Part shown: one piece after another, positions 12,381-24,860 of the stretch
How the letters are laid out: each line of letters opens with the position of its first letter
How positions within the stretch are numbered: position 1 is the first letter of the stretch
Origin: Orthonyx spaldingii
Lineage: Eukaryota > Chordata > Aves > Passeriformes > Orthonychidae
Length of the DNA: 64,000 bases
Direction of reading: 5' to 3'
NCBI GenBank assembly: GCA_013397795.1
Contig: VZTJ01004171.1
Span: 1,910,372 to 1,974,371, forward strand
Notes under the pieces: model-generated
The model's input: the letters and a program-made list of their open reading frames with translations, nothing else
Told to the model about the DNA's origin: nothing
The model's database searches: none
Position numbers and translations under genes: made by a program

Positions 12381-15300
12381 GGTGAAAATAAGGAAAAACA
12401 AATTAAAGATCAAGGTGACAACCATACCAATCAAGAATGCCAGCCCTTCCACATACTACCTGCTTTTTTCTGTGCTCTAAGCATTCTTTACTTCACATAT
12501 CTTGAGCTTTATAAATAGCCTCACACCCCTTTCCAGTATGCTGTTACCAGCTGAAAAGGATTATATAGCTTAATTTGGTGCTATCAAATGAATGCCATTT
12601 TAACAATCAGTTGTTGCATTTGTTAGATATATGTGTATATTACAGTGCTGGTAAGAAGAGAGACCTTGAAAACCGTTTTGTTTCAAACATGCAAACTATA
12701 ATACTTAGCATTGTTCAGCCTTTTATTTTGACAGTAGTCAATGTCGCTATCCGAAGAGTGATGTCAGGATTTTTTTTTAATACTGAATAAACAGTGTCTG
12801 GACAGAATTCCACTACAGAAGAAAAAAAATTGTTCAGGTATGTAAGGTGGCAGAAATATTTTTAATGCATTTTTGGTATTTTGGGGAATTTTCTTGTTCC
12901 CGTTTAATATGTAGAAAGAAAGGTCTAAGTCCAAACCTCATTTTTGACAGGGCTTTTTGTACCTTATTCAGAAACTGTTAAATATGTTTTAAGTATTTTG
13001 GTACTGCCTTGTGTATTTTTTTGTGTGTAGGTATGTAAGTAGAGAATTTGTCATTTAATGTCTTGCATTTTACATGAAAGGGTGATATAGTGATAAGAAA
13101 AGCTGAATTTTTACAGTAATTTTCCAGTTTACTATCTTCCCTTTTCATAAAAGCAGCCTCCTTACTAAATAACCACCTGCTTTCCCTTCCTCCAGCTTAT
13201 CCTCAGCTGGGAATTTGACTTGCATTTTAATCCAGTGTTAAATATTGCATGACTTCTCTACCTGTTGTAGTTCTTAATTCTTGTCTCAGCTTTATTTAAA
13301 GGTGCAAAACCAGCATAAGTAAGTGGTCAGCAAATAAATTCCTGCAGAGCAGCTGTAGAAATTCTTTTTAACAGCTGTTGCAACACTGACTAAAGAGTTA
13401 AACTTGCTTATCCAACAAGTAGTGTTATAGCCAATGAGAACTGGGCAGACATTCCTGGAATATTTATAAAATGCAAGATGATGCAGCTGGATTTCTGTTG
13501 CATAGCTGGAATGTTTTCTGAAATATTTAATGGAGAAATGAAGACACATGCTTTAAAGATAATTTAAAAAAAAAGTGACAGTGACAACAAGACCCCCTAG
13601 CACAATAAATACAGTAATAAAGTTAGGGAACTTGTAAAGCTGGGCGACTTGTAAAGTCAGATGACAGAGGCCTCTGGTTTCACATGGTTATGTAAAGTAG
13701 GAATTATTGTTGTTAGATGCTCATGGTTAAGTATTTTTTTAATGTTATGATAGCATTGTTAGTATTGATATTTTATACTCTTGTCAGTATGCAGTTTACT
13801 AGACAGTTTATGTTGCTTTCATAAAAACCTCATGAGACCTTACAAAAAATTATCTTGTGCAAATGCAAATATGCTCTATTGTGGTAGTACTGTGGTGACT
13901 GAGGGCACATCCCATGCCTACAGCTACATGTACCTGCGAGTTCCCCTCCCTTTCTTCTGAGATGGAATTCTGCACTTGTTGAGATGCCTAGGAAGCTGTC
14001 GTCACTGACACATTTTTGGGACCAGTATTACATGCTAAGGGAGCCATGGACAAAGAGAGGTGATCTAATAGCTCCTTCTTGCCCAAAGGTGGAGGTCTTG
14101 ACTGCTCTCCGCTGCTAAACACTGTATTGTCTCTTCATGCATCTGGCTGCTTTGTGAGCTGTTTACAGTTGCTAATCCAGTGGAAAAATGACTTAGCAGC
14201 AACAAAAGTTGAAGATTTTCAGGTATCCTACTTACTGGAGTTATTTCAGATCTCACAAGCCTGACAAATTTTACTGCCAGTTTATGGAAGAGTTGGGAAA
14301 AACTGGCCAAAGCTAGAAGAGGGGAAGTGCTAGTCTTCTCCTTTTTGCTGCTAGAGTCTCTATTGGACATTTTTATTTCAGCTATAAAGAGGATTGGCTG
14401 TGGGATTGAACAGATCTAGTAGAGATCTTATTTTGTTACAGACTGACATTCAAACTCACTTGTATTGGTGTTGCAATTAGAAATTAAAAGTAGTGAGCCC
14501 TTGCTATTGGTTAGTCTGACTGCTGCTGGGCTCCCCATGCACAACTATTTAAATCCAGTAGGTCAAATTTGAGTCTCATTTTATTTCTCTGTACACTCAC
14601 ACTTAAATGCCAGGATGCTTAAACAGATATGAACATGCGCATAGGCATGAAAAATATGTGGTAGGTATGTTTATCTGATGATCTCCCCTTTGCTGATATA
14701 CTTGATATTTCATCTTCCCTGGCTTCTACTAGTGGACATCAGGGAATGCTGTCTTGTGAAGTGTGAAGTGTTTTGCCAGACAGCAGCTTTACCATCATCC
14801 TTATCTATATTTTTTTGGACCTTTGTAGTTTTTTTATCAATATAGGAGTGTTACACAAGTTGTACCGTCTTCCACCAGCAGTTACAAAAGGCGTAGCTCC
14901 TTCTTGCTCCTCCACGACAACAGTTGTAAGGTAGCTCTTTTGTATTAGACAGAAGCCTCTTTCATCACAGTAGTTTTTAATAACCATGCCTTGATACGAT
15001 TTCAGAGCCAGAATTATAACCAGGAATTATCGTTTGAGTTAATCCAAGTTAAGAAAATCTGGTTTCTTCTTCACTGTGTTCTTAAGCTTTGTTGCCAAAG
15101 CAAACAAGGCTTTTGCAGTTGAGACTTTTATGTGTCATTGTCTGACATCCTTTCCAGAGTTTATACATCTCTTGGCTAATTTTTACACGATTTGGCAAAG
15201 AAATTAAGATTACACAAGCTTTCAAGATAACTAGAGGATAGGTAGGAAAGGGGAGACACTGCTGAGGAGGAAGTCCACTAGGTGACCATCACCTGTTTAG

Positions 15301-15471
15301 GCATCACTGAATTCTTGTGGAATTGGGTTTTTCCTGTGGTCATGTAGAGTGGTTTAGTGAACATTTGTTCCTTCCTTTGAGCCATAGAAGCCATTTATCA
15401 GTCAACAATCACAGTAACACATAAGCCTGAAATAAAGCTTTGCTATGGCTAGACTGTTCAGAGTGATGCTT

Positions 15472-15493
15472 CCATAGTGTCCCGACACTATGG
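15472..15493. other. 22-bp near-palindrome
   Basis: CCATAGTGTC and GACACTATGG are perfect inverted repeats of 10 bp separated by only two bases. A perfect 10-bp arm with almost no spacer is unusual for this otherwise unstructured stretch. No function is assigned. Confidence 0.6.
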
Positions 15494-18400
15494 GACCATA
15501 AGGCCTTGGAGAAGCTGTAGTGTAATTCAAATGCAATTGTATTGGCATGATAATCTAACCTGGAGCCGGGCTACATTCTTTCTTGTATTATAACAAGTCT
15601 ACTTGACTTGAGGTTTTTCTCATGGATTATGGAAAAAGCCACCAGTTTGCATGTTTTACTAGTTGTTTTGCCCCTTCTGCATACTATGCAAGTGTACAGT
15701 TTTCAGGACATTTTAATCTCATAATGTCAAAATTGTCTTCCTCATTGATTTCCTTCATAGCCTCTTCAGAAGTCTGGGTCATTATGTTTTCTTACAAGTG
15801 CAGATTTTTTTATTGGGTAAACTTGGATGCAATAGAGGCATTTTAGAACAATAGGGTTTTTTTCTATCCAGCACCATTAATACAGTTGCACTTAACTTTT
15901 GTTCAGCAGTGCCTTTTATCTATACAATTTATTTGTTAACCTGTACAAAGCAGGCTAATATGAAATGTGTCATTTGAAAACTACTTCTATAATGGTATTA
16001 GAAATCCCTCACATAAATAAACCTGGGACCACAGTGGCTGGATAAGTAGTTAATAGTGTAGTATAGGCCGCATTGCTTTGCTGACAAAGTGTTTCTCAGT
16101 CTTTCTAGACATGGGTAGGGACAAGAATGAATATCAAATGAATAATAAGGCTTGTGTATAATGAAAATTATACTGCATTCTGTATGCTACAGCTAAGCAG
16201 AGCTTACCACAGATGTTTTTTAGGAAATATATGATCCAATATATTCAAAGGATTATTATGTTACTATGATTAATTTGAGAAGGTAACTTTTGAAATGTTG
16301 CAGTGCTCTGCTTCATCCATTTGAGGGCAGCTGTTCACCAATGATAAGAACTGTGGAGAACCTGTCTGAGGTTTTGCTGTCTGCATTTTAGTTTTCCTAT
16401 GCTTGCAAATACTTCATTTGGGTCTCTCTAAGTCTTGTACAGTTCCATCACCATATTAAAACGTCATGATTTTGTTTGAGTTTTTTTTTTTCCAATAATG
16501 TTAAAACAACTCTAGAAGAAAACTCTGTAAAGTTTGCATGAACTGGTTTTTGATGTTGGAATAATTTCTTAGATCTATGTCTTAAAACTATGACCTTCCT
16601 GAGTTCAGTATACTGAACGAGGTAGTTAATTTTGTAACATTTTCTTCCTGGTAAACAGCTCCTAAAAAGCTGACTTTGAATTACTCTGACTGAAAGATAT
16701 AAATATTATTACTTCTTTATACATGCTTTCATTTTACAGACACCTCTTCACTGGAGTGGCCAAAAAGAAACAGGGAGTCTTCTGGATTCTTACGTTTACA
16801 GTTGAAAGTCCATGACAGTCTTGAGTTTAGAACTGCTAGTTTTTCAGGCACTTTTATGTGATCTCATTACAAATGTGATCTTCTGATTGAAAGGACAGGC
16901 AGACATTGAAAAAGAGCACTATTGGAAATCAGCCCAACTATATTTAGAAATAAGATGTTAGAAAAATGTATTACAAAGCATTAAAGCTCATATTTTTGTA
17001 ATTTCATGTTTGTCAGGTTTATACATGTTCTCACCCCCTATAATGCGAAAATACACACTTTTAAAGATAAAAGCAATAGAGTCGCTGTTTAAGCTTTACA
17101 TTTGAAGCTTAGATTAGAATTATATTTATAATACATAGGTATTGGGGGAATGCAAAAATAAGTGATATCTACTACATGCAGTGTATTTCTGACACTTCTG
17201 AGATAGTCAGCCTTCACCATTATTGTCTTCCCTCTTACTGGTTAAATTAGACTGTGTTTTATTTTCTGGCTAAGGACTTTCACTTATTAAAAGTTTATAA
17301 CTGTTCAGCATTAGCCTGGGACCTTTAAACATTACTGTAAGACAATGATACCTACAGTCAGTAATGTGTAGCAAATATAAGACTAAAACCAAAGTAATGA
17401 TATGGGGAAATAAAACTGGGACAAGATCTCATCTCCTAGTGCAAGTCTTTTTTCTGGGACAATGGTAAAAAAGTGGGGGGAAATAGACACAGGTAAAAAC
17501 TAAAGTTTTTTCTTATTGCTATAGTAAACTAGGAAATCTAGCTTTGTAATGTCACATTGGACAAAAGAAAAGTGCCTTATTTTGTCATAGCTTTATCCAC
17601 ATAAAAAGGAGACTGCACTGAATGTGAACATGACCTCTTTGTTCCAGCTAGAAGTGTGTCCCCATGGAATTACTCTAAACTAGTTTGGAAGTTCCTGGGG
17701 GGAAACCAATGTACCACTGGAACTCCACAAAAGAAGAAGGGCTGACAATCCTGAGTTTTGTGTTTTCAGAGGTGTGAGAATAACCTGTGACTGGAAAGTT
17801 GCGTGGTGAGCAGTGCCTGGAGAATGCAATACTTGTGTCTTGTTTACTCCCCAATTGTATGTAAGTCTGTAAATGGGCCAAGGTTTGTTCCTCTTTTGCA
17901 CTTAGGTTATGAGCTAATATTTTTTTTAAATGGGGCGTGGGGAGTAAGCCTGTAAAGTAGTAAGATGCTAGGCTCTTGTATCAACTAATAACAGCTGGTG
18001 ATCTGCCACACTGTCAAATTCTTTCAGCAATTGTGCAATGAAATGCTCTTAAAACTGAGTTTAATTCAGCAATTTCTCTTAGTGCACACAGACAATTCTG
18101 TATGCAACTAAACGAAATATTGAATATTTATTAAAGGCGAAAGTAAGGCTTGCTTTGTACAGAATATTGTCTCTGATCCTGATCTCTAATTATGTTTATA
18201 TAATTACATTATATACTATATATTACATTTTGGTAAACTTCACACTTTGTTGAAACAATTGAGATGGTGACCAGTTCACCAAAAATAGAAAACTGATCTG
18301 TTGCTTCTTTTTAAATGATACATCAGTAGGGTATGTGAGTTGATCCTCTTTTGAGCTTTTGGTTTTGTTCCTCACTTTAGTTATTCAAAATAGAAACGAA

Positions 18401-20176
18401 AGGTTGCTCTTTCCCCTCTTTGGAATACTTCAGTGAAATTTTCTTATTTGAATAAAATTGAGATTCCAAGACACTGAAGCCTTCCAGTCAAATGAAAGCC
18501 TAGTACTTGTATAAAACATGAAAGAATGAAATTATCAAGTAATGCTATTACTGTTGTGTACAGGCTAAGGCAAACTGTTGCTTGGAGTTGATATGATGAA
18601 GTACAAAGTAGGAAATGTAAAGAGTCTTTTAGAAGAAAATGTATGTCTAAATGTGCTTTAGAATAACATCTGAATGGGATGGTAGAAAAGAAAAAACCCA
18701 GCCATCTGTGCATGAAAGTACTGTGCTACCCAGCATTCTGTCACAGCTTTTCTGTATGGAACATCTGTAAAGAAATAAGGATTGTCTTGTTTGTCTGAGA
18801 AAAATGTTGTGTTATAAGTAGGTGCTTGCTGTAATGTATATATACTCTCAATGAAAGGGATTTTTTTTCTTTTTTCTTTCTTTTTTTTTTTAATAAAAAG
18901 CTTTCCACATGCAAATGTTTGGTCTGGGAGGCCCTCTATATGCAAATGAGACATGCTTACAACTTGGTTTTTTGAAGGGGAAACAAAGGTCTAAGTAGAA
19001 ATGCTAATAAAGTCATATTTTAACGCTGTCTTTTGTCAAGTTACATTGTTGTGCTCTAAGCATTAAGGCATTACTGCACTCCCTCTTTTGCCCTCACATA
19101 ATTATACAGTTAATTATCTTTGCTGGTTTGTGCATAAAGAGACTTGTAAGATTTCTTAATGGTCATTTATTCACTGTGTTTTGGACTGTACTGACTCAGT
19201 TCGTACAAGGGCTTTGATGGTTTTCTGCATCTCTTATCAGCAGTTTCCTAAGACATTTTCACAGGCTTTTGTTCCTTGCTATTTAGTTTTACTCAAAAAG
19301 GTTTCCAAAATATGGATATGTTTTTAAGAAACATGTTCAAGTATAGGCACCGGAAAGGGATTGTGGGAATGTAGAGACATTGTAGGAAAGCTAATTTGAT
19401 TAAGAAATTATTCAAAATGGAAGTAAACTAATTGTGGAAAATCTGAGTAATTGACATTATTGTTCTAGCTTTGTTCAGTGGAGTAAGAACTTTTTTCCTG
19501 AAAAATGGCCCTCAGGTTTGTTGCTGAGGACAGGCAGACCTCTCCCCCCATCTACAGGAGATGCTATATTCTTGGAGGAAGAGCCCTCCTCCTTTCCATT
19601 GGTGTGATGGATAGGCCTGAGCAAACTGGTACCCAGTCTCATGGGAAATGAGTTGGCAAGAAGAAGGAAAACTACTGTGCCATTGTATCCTTAGAGCCAA
19701 AGCCACCCACATGTTGCTTCCCCTGCAGTGGCAGGGAGAGAGGAAGATGTGCAGACTGGAGCACCTGTACATAAGTAAGGAAGGCCAGGAGGAACGAACT
19801 GAAAATCACAATGTAGGTGCAAATGCAGAGATAGCATCTACTGCTATTAAATGAGCAAGTTTTGTACCAATTTTTAGGAGGCTCTAATTTTTTTCAATTT
19901 TTTAAAATCCTTTTTTTGGGTTGTTTTTTAATTTTTGGACAACATATTATATTTTTAGAGACCGTGGTTGAGGACCAGCAAAGTCCATATCAGTTGTTCA
20001 TTTAGTTTTATTGACAGTCCAGAAGAAATCTGCTCGGGGAGTGATAGAGTTGATCCTGCAGCAACACTTTTACCCTCTGAAGGTTGCAATCTCCTTGGAT
20101 TCCCCTTCTGAAAGAGTAATACCAAGTTGTTACAAAATACAAAACAAAATTAAAAGAAAATTCTTCCTTTAAAGTG

Positions 20177-20204
20177 CAGGTGTAAGTGGCTGTGTCTATT
20201 ATAA
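20177..20204 (+). promoter_or_regulatory. Possible promoter motifs upstream of gamma exon
   Basis: A CAGGTG E-box (20177-20182) and a TATA-like TATTATAA (20197-20204) lie about 350 bp upstream of the gamma ATG. The gamma isoform is reported to be muscle-enriched and E-boxes bind myogenic bHLH factors, so the motifs are of interest. Six-base motifs are common by chance, so this is weak. Confidence 0.2.
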
Positions 20205-20221
20205 CTCCTGGCAGTCATGAT

Positions 20222-20243
20222 TTTCTTCTTTTTCAATCTGCAG
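20222..20243 (+). promoter_or_regulatory. Candidate 3' splice site upstream of gamma exon
   Basis: A nearly uninterrupted pyrimidine tract of about 14 bases runs into AATCTGCAG|AT, a close match to a vertebrate acceptor. If used, the gamma coding exon would be an internal or second exon of 20244-20697 (454 nt) preceded by a separate non-coding leader exon. Such matches also occur by chance in introns. Confidence 0.4.
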
Positions 20244-20477
20244 ATCCCTTTTTGGAGAAGGGCTCTTCTGACATTGCAGGGGAGGTCCACCAGCTGTTTG
20301 ACTGACAGGAGCAGTCTGCCTGCCCCTTGGTAGTTTAATTCCTGTCTATACTAGGATAGCTTGCACTTCACTGAGCAGCAGACAGGTCAGGACACTTGGC
20401 AGGAGAAGGTTGAGAGACAAAGGCAGCAGGCTGTGGGAAGCTGATTCACCAGTTTGAAACTTAAAAGAAAAAAAATC

Positions 20478-20489
20478 ATGCAACTTTAA
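20478..20489 (+). promoter_or_regulatory. Minimal uORF 1 upstream of gamma ATG
   Basis: ATG CAA CTT TAA gives a three-codon ORF (M-Q-L-stop) 62 bases before the gamma start. It is the first ATG after the candidate acceptor. If this stretch is transcribed, it could reduce or condition initiation at the main ATG. Position and sequence are seen directly; the function is inferred. Confidence 0.35.
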
Positions 20490-20505
20490 AGCAAAGTTTT
20501 TAGAA

Positions 20506-20517
20506 ATGTTCTTGTAG
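20506..20517 (+). promoter_or_regulatory. Minimal uORF 2 upstream of gamma ATG
   Basis: ATG TTC TTG TAG gives a second three-codon ORF (M-F-L-stop) that ends 33 bases before the gamma start. The A at -3 is a favourable initiation context. It does not overlap the main ORF, so reinitiation downstream would be possible. Regulatory use is inferred only. Confidence 0.35.
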
Positions 20518-20550
20518 TGTTAGGAGACTTGACAAAGTAAGAACGATAAA

Positions 20551-20697
20551 ATGTCCAAACCTGGGAAAACTGCCATCAACCATGGCTTGGTTCCTGTTGA
20601 TCTTAAAAGTGCCAAAGAACCTCTACCACACCAAACCGTGATGAAGATATTTAGCATCAGCATCATTGCACAGGGCTTGCCCTTCTGCCGTAGGCGG
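20551..20697 (+). CDS. FBXW7: FBXW7 gamma-isoform first coding exon
   Basis: Isoform-specific N-terminus of FBXW7, the F-box/WD40 protein that brings phosphorylated substrates such as cyclin E and MYC to the SCF ubiquitin ligase; the gamma form is described as nucleolar. The exon encodes 49 residues beginning MSKPGKTAINHG and ending MKIFSISIIAQGLPFCRRR. I recognise this as the gamma leader from memory of the human protein, with apparent differences only around residues 7-9. The hydrophobic stretch (about residues 31-45) followed by RRR fits that leader. The start is supported by an in-frame TGA at 20530-20532, six codons upstream, and an A at -3. Residue 49 ends exactly at a GTAAGT donor, so the exon is phase 0 and would join the shared MKRKL exon; 49 plus about 540 shared residues equals the 589 aa of gamma. 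The frame stays open to 20826, but those codons are intronic. The F-box and WD40 exons are not in the window. Confidence 0.93.
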
Positions 20698-20703
20698 GTA
20701 AGT
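20698..20703 (+). promoter_or_regulatory. FBXW7: 5' splice site of the FBXW7 gamma exon
   Basis: GTAAGT directly follows the codon for Arg49 (CGG|GTAAGT), a near-consensus U1 donor. It marks the boundary between the recognisable gamma leader and unrelated intronic codons and leaves the reading frame in phase 0. The matching acceptor, at the shared FBXW7 exon, is not in the window. Confidence 0.9.
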
Positions 20704-21659
20704 GTAAAAGGCTTTAAAACCTGGATTTTCATCACTTGGCTTGTAGCGCAGTGCTTTGTCATGGTGTATTCATTCCATGAGGAAGTACTTATGTCTGTTA
20801 TTATCTATTCACTCAGGGTGGCATAGAGGAGCTCTTTGGTAATTTATTTCATTAATTCTTGTACTTTAATTTAATTAAAATCTGTACATGTTGTCTTAGC
20901 TATTACTCATTTAAAGGAACATGCCGGGGATTCTTTTATAGCTGTAAACCATGTAGGTGAAAACAAATGCTGTACAAAACAGGTGCACTCATAAATGTGT
21001 ATTTTGCTATTATTCAGTCTTTTAGGTCATGAAGATAGTTTGGGGCGTAATTCATTGAACTCAGTTCTGAATTGTACTGGCCTATGTGACTTGTTGGATA
21101 TTAAATTAGAGAATTTAGAAATGTTAAGCTAATTAATATTTAAACATTTTTAGTAAGAATTCTTGAAATACGATTTTAATACTTTTGTAACTCAGGAAGG
21201 GAGATAACATTTTTTGCTGTTACATAAAATAAAAATAGCATGTTACTATGTGGAGGTTGCGATATAGTTTATATATAGACAATCCTAGCCTGACAAACTA
21301 TCACGGGTCTTATACTACAGCTTCAGGAACCATATGAATTAAGTGGCTCTTAAAATACATTATATGGGTTTTCTCTTGCTGCTGAATAAATACTGTTTCT
21401 GTTTATTGATGCAAGTTTTAAAATCTAGCTCACCTTTTGTAAATATGCTGGCTTTCTTTGAATGTCAAATTAGTACTTTTTAGCAAACTTAGTTAAATCA
21501 CAGACAAAATTTAAATTTGACAAGATCACCCTGAAAGGTTTGATTTTTTTGTGCTATGTTGTTTGGAAGATCTTAGAATATTTCTTATATGTAGAAGGTA
21601 CATGGCATGCATTGAAAGCCAGCAACATAATGTCAGTCTGCAACAATGCAAAATTTAGA

Positions 21660-21702
21660 ACACAAGCAAACACACATACATATATACACAAGCACACACA
21701 CG
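21660..21702 (+). repeat. Imperfect (CA)n/(TA)n microsatellite
   Basis: Alternating purine-pyrimidine tract with ACACACATACATATATACAC and CACACACAC segments interrupted by AAGC. It lies in the intron, about 1 kb downstream of the gamma exon. Confidence 0.85.
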
Positions 21703-24700
21703 ACTGTTTAATATTGGATCATGTGCATTTCAGAAAAGTATTTTTTCTGAAATTAGATATTGTGCATATGTGTTTGCTGAACATGGAATAGGAACATTTC
21801 GTAATATTGAAAGTGATAAAGTAAGTTTCTGTATTTTAATAGAGTGCTTTAATTTTTTTAAATATTATTTGAGAACAGTTTACTTGAAAATAAACATTTG
21901 GAATATGTTTGGATACTTTTATTTCCTTTGTCTTGGATAAAGCATAGTATACAGTGTAGAAGATAAGTTTAGTAGATATACCTCAGAAGTCTTTTCGTGG
22001 CTATAGTAATATGGTTGGAACTGTTGGAACTTTAATGCTGATGTCTGTTACGTGTGTATTTTCTGTAACGAGAAATATGATCACACATCAACTTATCACA
22101 GATACAAAAAAACCCCAAAACCAACCCAACCAAAATCTAAAGCAGTTTTCTCAAGATTTTGCACTGTTCCAAAATGACCAGAATTATCTCATTTGTCCTG
22201 TCCTACACCCTGTTCAATCAGTCACTTTAATGTTTTAGTTCTAGCAGGATTTAGAAAACGGTTCAGCATCTACTTTTCTTTTATCATTAGGACTAAGGAG
22301 AAAATTTAGAAATGCTGTATATGTTTGTTTTACCAGCTAAGCTATCATCAGTCTATTTATCTTGTATTCTGAAACTAACAATTCTCAGTATGACGGCTGC
22401 TGATAGTGGAAAATATGAGAACTCCACCTTTAGTCTCATGCCTTGCAACACTCAAAGCCTGCACGTAACTCCCAACGATTACCATATTGGGTTCCTCCCG
22501 TGCTAACACACAGAGGTTACATACAAGATCTGCATGTTAAACCAATCCATTAGTAAAACTCAACCTAATTTTTCATATCAACAGATGGGAGAGTTTTCTT
22601 CTGTTTTCTAGATTTTTTCTTGCATTAAACATAACAAGAACCAAAAAAGTATTTTTATGCAAAATAGGAGTTTTGACACAAAGTCTTCACCAATATGCAA
22701 CTTTTAGTTTTATTTTTTAAAAATTCTACTTTTAATTTAGTAAGTAATGCACTGAGTTGTTTAGTACTTTATGTAAGTTATGTAAGTTTGATGTGCTTTA
22801 GAACATGAGCTACTGTTTTCTTCCAGGTTATTGATTTCTTAATATATCAATGCAAACTTTTTTTGGGCGAGTGTACAATTGGGCCATTCAGACATTGATC
22901 TGACTGTAGTATTGACCTTCTCCTTGCTTGAACTCATTTCTTCCCCTCCTTAATTGTGCATTAGACCTAACAAAACATCTTTAAAATGTGTACTGTGATC
23001 CTTGAGAATAAAAATACTTCCGTTATGAGAGCTTGACTGTTCATAGCTTCTGCATCCTCTGCATTGGTTATACTGGGCTTCTATCAAGAAGTGCACTATA
23101 AATGGTCACAGGACTTAGCAGTTTGCCCTTATGCATTTTGTCAGTTTGCTCAAGTTAAAACTCTTGTCTGCAATACCACTAGTCTGAACCCAGTTAAAAG
23201 TGGTATTACTTAGCATTCTTTGTGTAGCTCCTGAGAATAACTTTAGTGCATAGCTCTGAAAGTACCGTACTTACACAGTAAATGTATGTATTCTTTCAAA
23301 GCTGTCAAGGAAAACAAGGATGCAGTATCATCAAATGTAGACATAGCCGTGGTCCTCTTTAGTCTTCGCCGTATCTTTCATAGGCACTGGAGTAGATTTT
23401 GCAGTATAAAATGAAGAAGCAATGAATACCTTTTAGCTGGTATGCACTTCAAGTATCAGATATCATTCAGCTCTTCAGTGTGATGGAACTGCAGCTGATC
23501 ATTGATCCTACTTACAGGATAGTCACGTATGTCACGCATGTTCCAAAATCAAGTGCTGGATTTTGTTTGCCATGGTAAATACTTTCAGTTAACAAAAAAC
23601 TGGTCTCTTAAAACTATGTGATTTTTCCTTTATAATGCTCTTAAACCACAAACAGAAGTATTTTTCCTTCCGAAATCATAATTCTCAACTATTTGAAAAG
23701 CTATGTTTAACAAATAGATTTCTTCCCTCTTTAGTTTTCAAGATTTTTTCTGTGAAATTTCTCTTGAATTTGCTTGAAATAGCCTCTTTAAGTTTGCTGT
23801 ATACCAATTTTATCACATTGCATTTATCTTTTTAAGAAGTCCTAATAAGCTGGAGAATTTGTGAGAGTGACTTGTTCACTTACAGCGTTCCTTCATTTCA
23901 AGTGGTTTAAAGTAGCATTGAATTGCTGTAAAGCAGGGGTTTCAGTGTGCACCCTGTGGTATTCCAGGCTGGAAAAATCAAGGTAATAAATGTATCCATT
24001 TTCAGTGCCTGTAATCTCAGAAACACCGAAGATTCTGTTATGCTCTTCTGTTTTGTGAGAATAGTTTTCCTGTATGTGTGTATGTTCACCCTTGAAATAC
24101 ATCCAACCAAATTTTTTGGCAATTTATCAGCTTAGTTCATCAATGAAGTGCTTCTGTCTCTTGGATGTATGTGTATGTTATGTGAACATAAGATAAAGAT
24201 TTTGGAGCATTACTTTATATACCTGCCTGTGTTCTCCATATATAAGAGCATCCTCTGGTCTTACACATTTGTTACTACAGTAGAGCACTTGGAATGAGAC
24301 TCCAGTTCCTTTTCCATCCTCTGGTTGACAGGTATGCTAATAGTGTATTTAAAATACTGATGTGACTTATACATGAACAGCTTCACTTATTTGGACTTTT
24401 TTCTTTATCCCTTAATTTCTATGTTCAAACAACCAAAGCACTCTTTCATTGTCAGGCAAATCTTGTAAATGTTTGTGCCAGCAGTTCAACCAAGTAGTCT
24501 GTCCATTCAGTTTTTCAGGGAAATTAATTTTTTGTGCAGTAAATCATATTTCTTGCTTGAGTACAGCACTTTATTTCATGGATGACAGTAAGAAGTTACT
24601 TAATGGACAAAAAACTATTTAGCTTTCTCTGAAATGATATATCCTCCCATTTTACACTGCCCTGTTTTGCAGCTGACTTTGGATCAGGTTCTGAATAATG

Positions 24701-24822
24701 TAAAAAAGTACTAATCTATTTTCCCCTTAAACAAAAAATAAATAATTTCCCTTGGAATTTGAATTTCTCAACATTTGGCAAGAAGAGACGGACAGAAGAG
24801 CATTAAGAAAAAAATATGTGAA

Positions 24823-24860
24823 AATGTGCATATGTGTGTGTGTATATATGTATATGTGTA
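24823..24860 (+). repeat. Imperfect (TG)n/(TA)n microsatellite
   Basis: A TGTGCATATGTGTGTGTGTA segment followed by TATATGTATATGTGTA. An alternating tract in intronic DNA; the short frame at 24834-25019 starts inside it and is not credible as coding. Confidence 0.85.

Larger units (their letters stand above)
7793..20221. other. Non-coding stretch upstream of FBXW7 gamma
   Basis: About 12.4 kb with no recognised coding exon. It holds the A26 run with an adjacent unknown base (12342-12380), a near-palindrome at 15472-15493 and a T-rich tract at 18861-18892. Scattered ORFs are at most 101 codons and occur on both strands. Given the gene model this is probably FBXW7 intron upstream of the gamma promoter, assuming the alpha exon lies further 5' as in mammals. 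Confidence 0.55.
20244..20550 (+). promoter_or_regulatory. FBXW7: Putative 5' UTR of the FBXW7 gamma exon
   Basis: This is the sequence between a strong candidate 3' splice site (polypyrimidine tract and CAG ending at 20243) and the gamma ATG. It contains no ATG until 20478, then two uORFs of three codons each, then an in-frame TGA at 20530. A CAGCTG E-box lies at 20291-20296. It may be transcribed leader (if the acceptor is used or transcription starts upstream) or partly promoter. No CpG island is evident. The role is inferred from position only; the transcription start cannot be read from the sequence. Confidence 0.45.

Noticed and set aside
20520..20762. Minus-strand 80-codon frame over the gamma exon
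   Set aside because: Shadow of the conserved + strand exon; no resemblance to a known protein.
20698..20826. Continuation of the gamma open frame past the donor to 20826
   Set aside because: The FBXW7 gamma leader ends at Arg49 and a near-consensus GTAAGT follows at once; the 42 extra codons do not resemble FBXW7 and are intronic.
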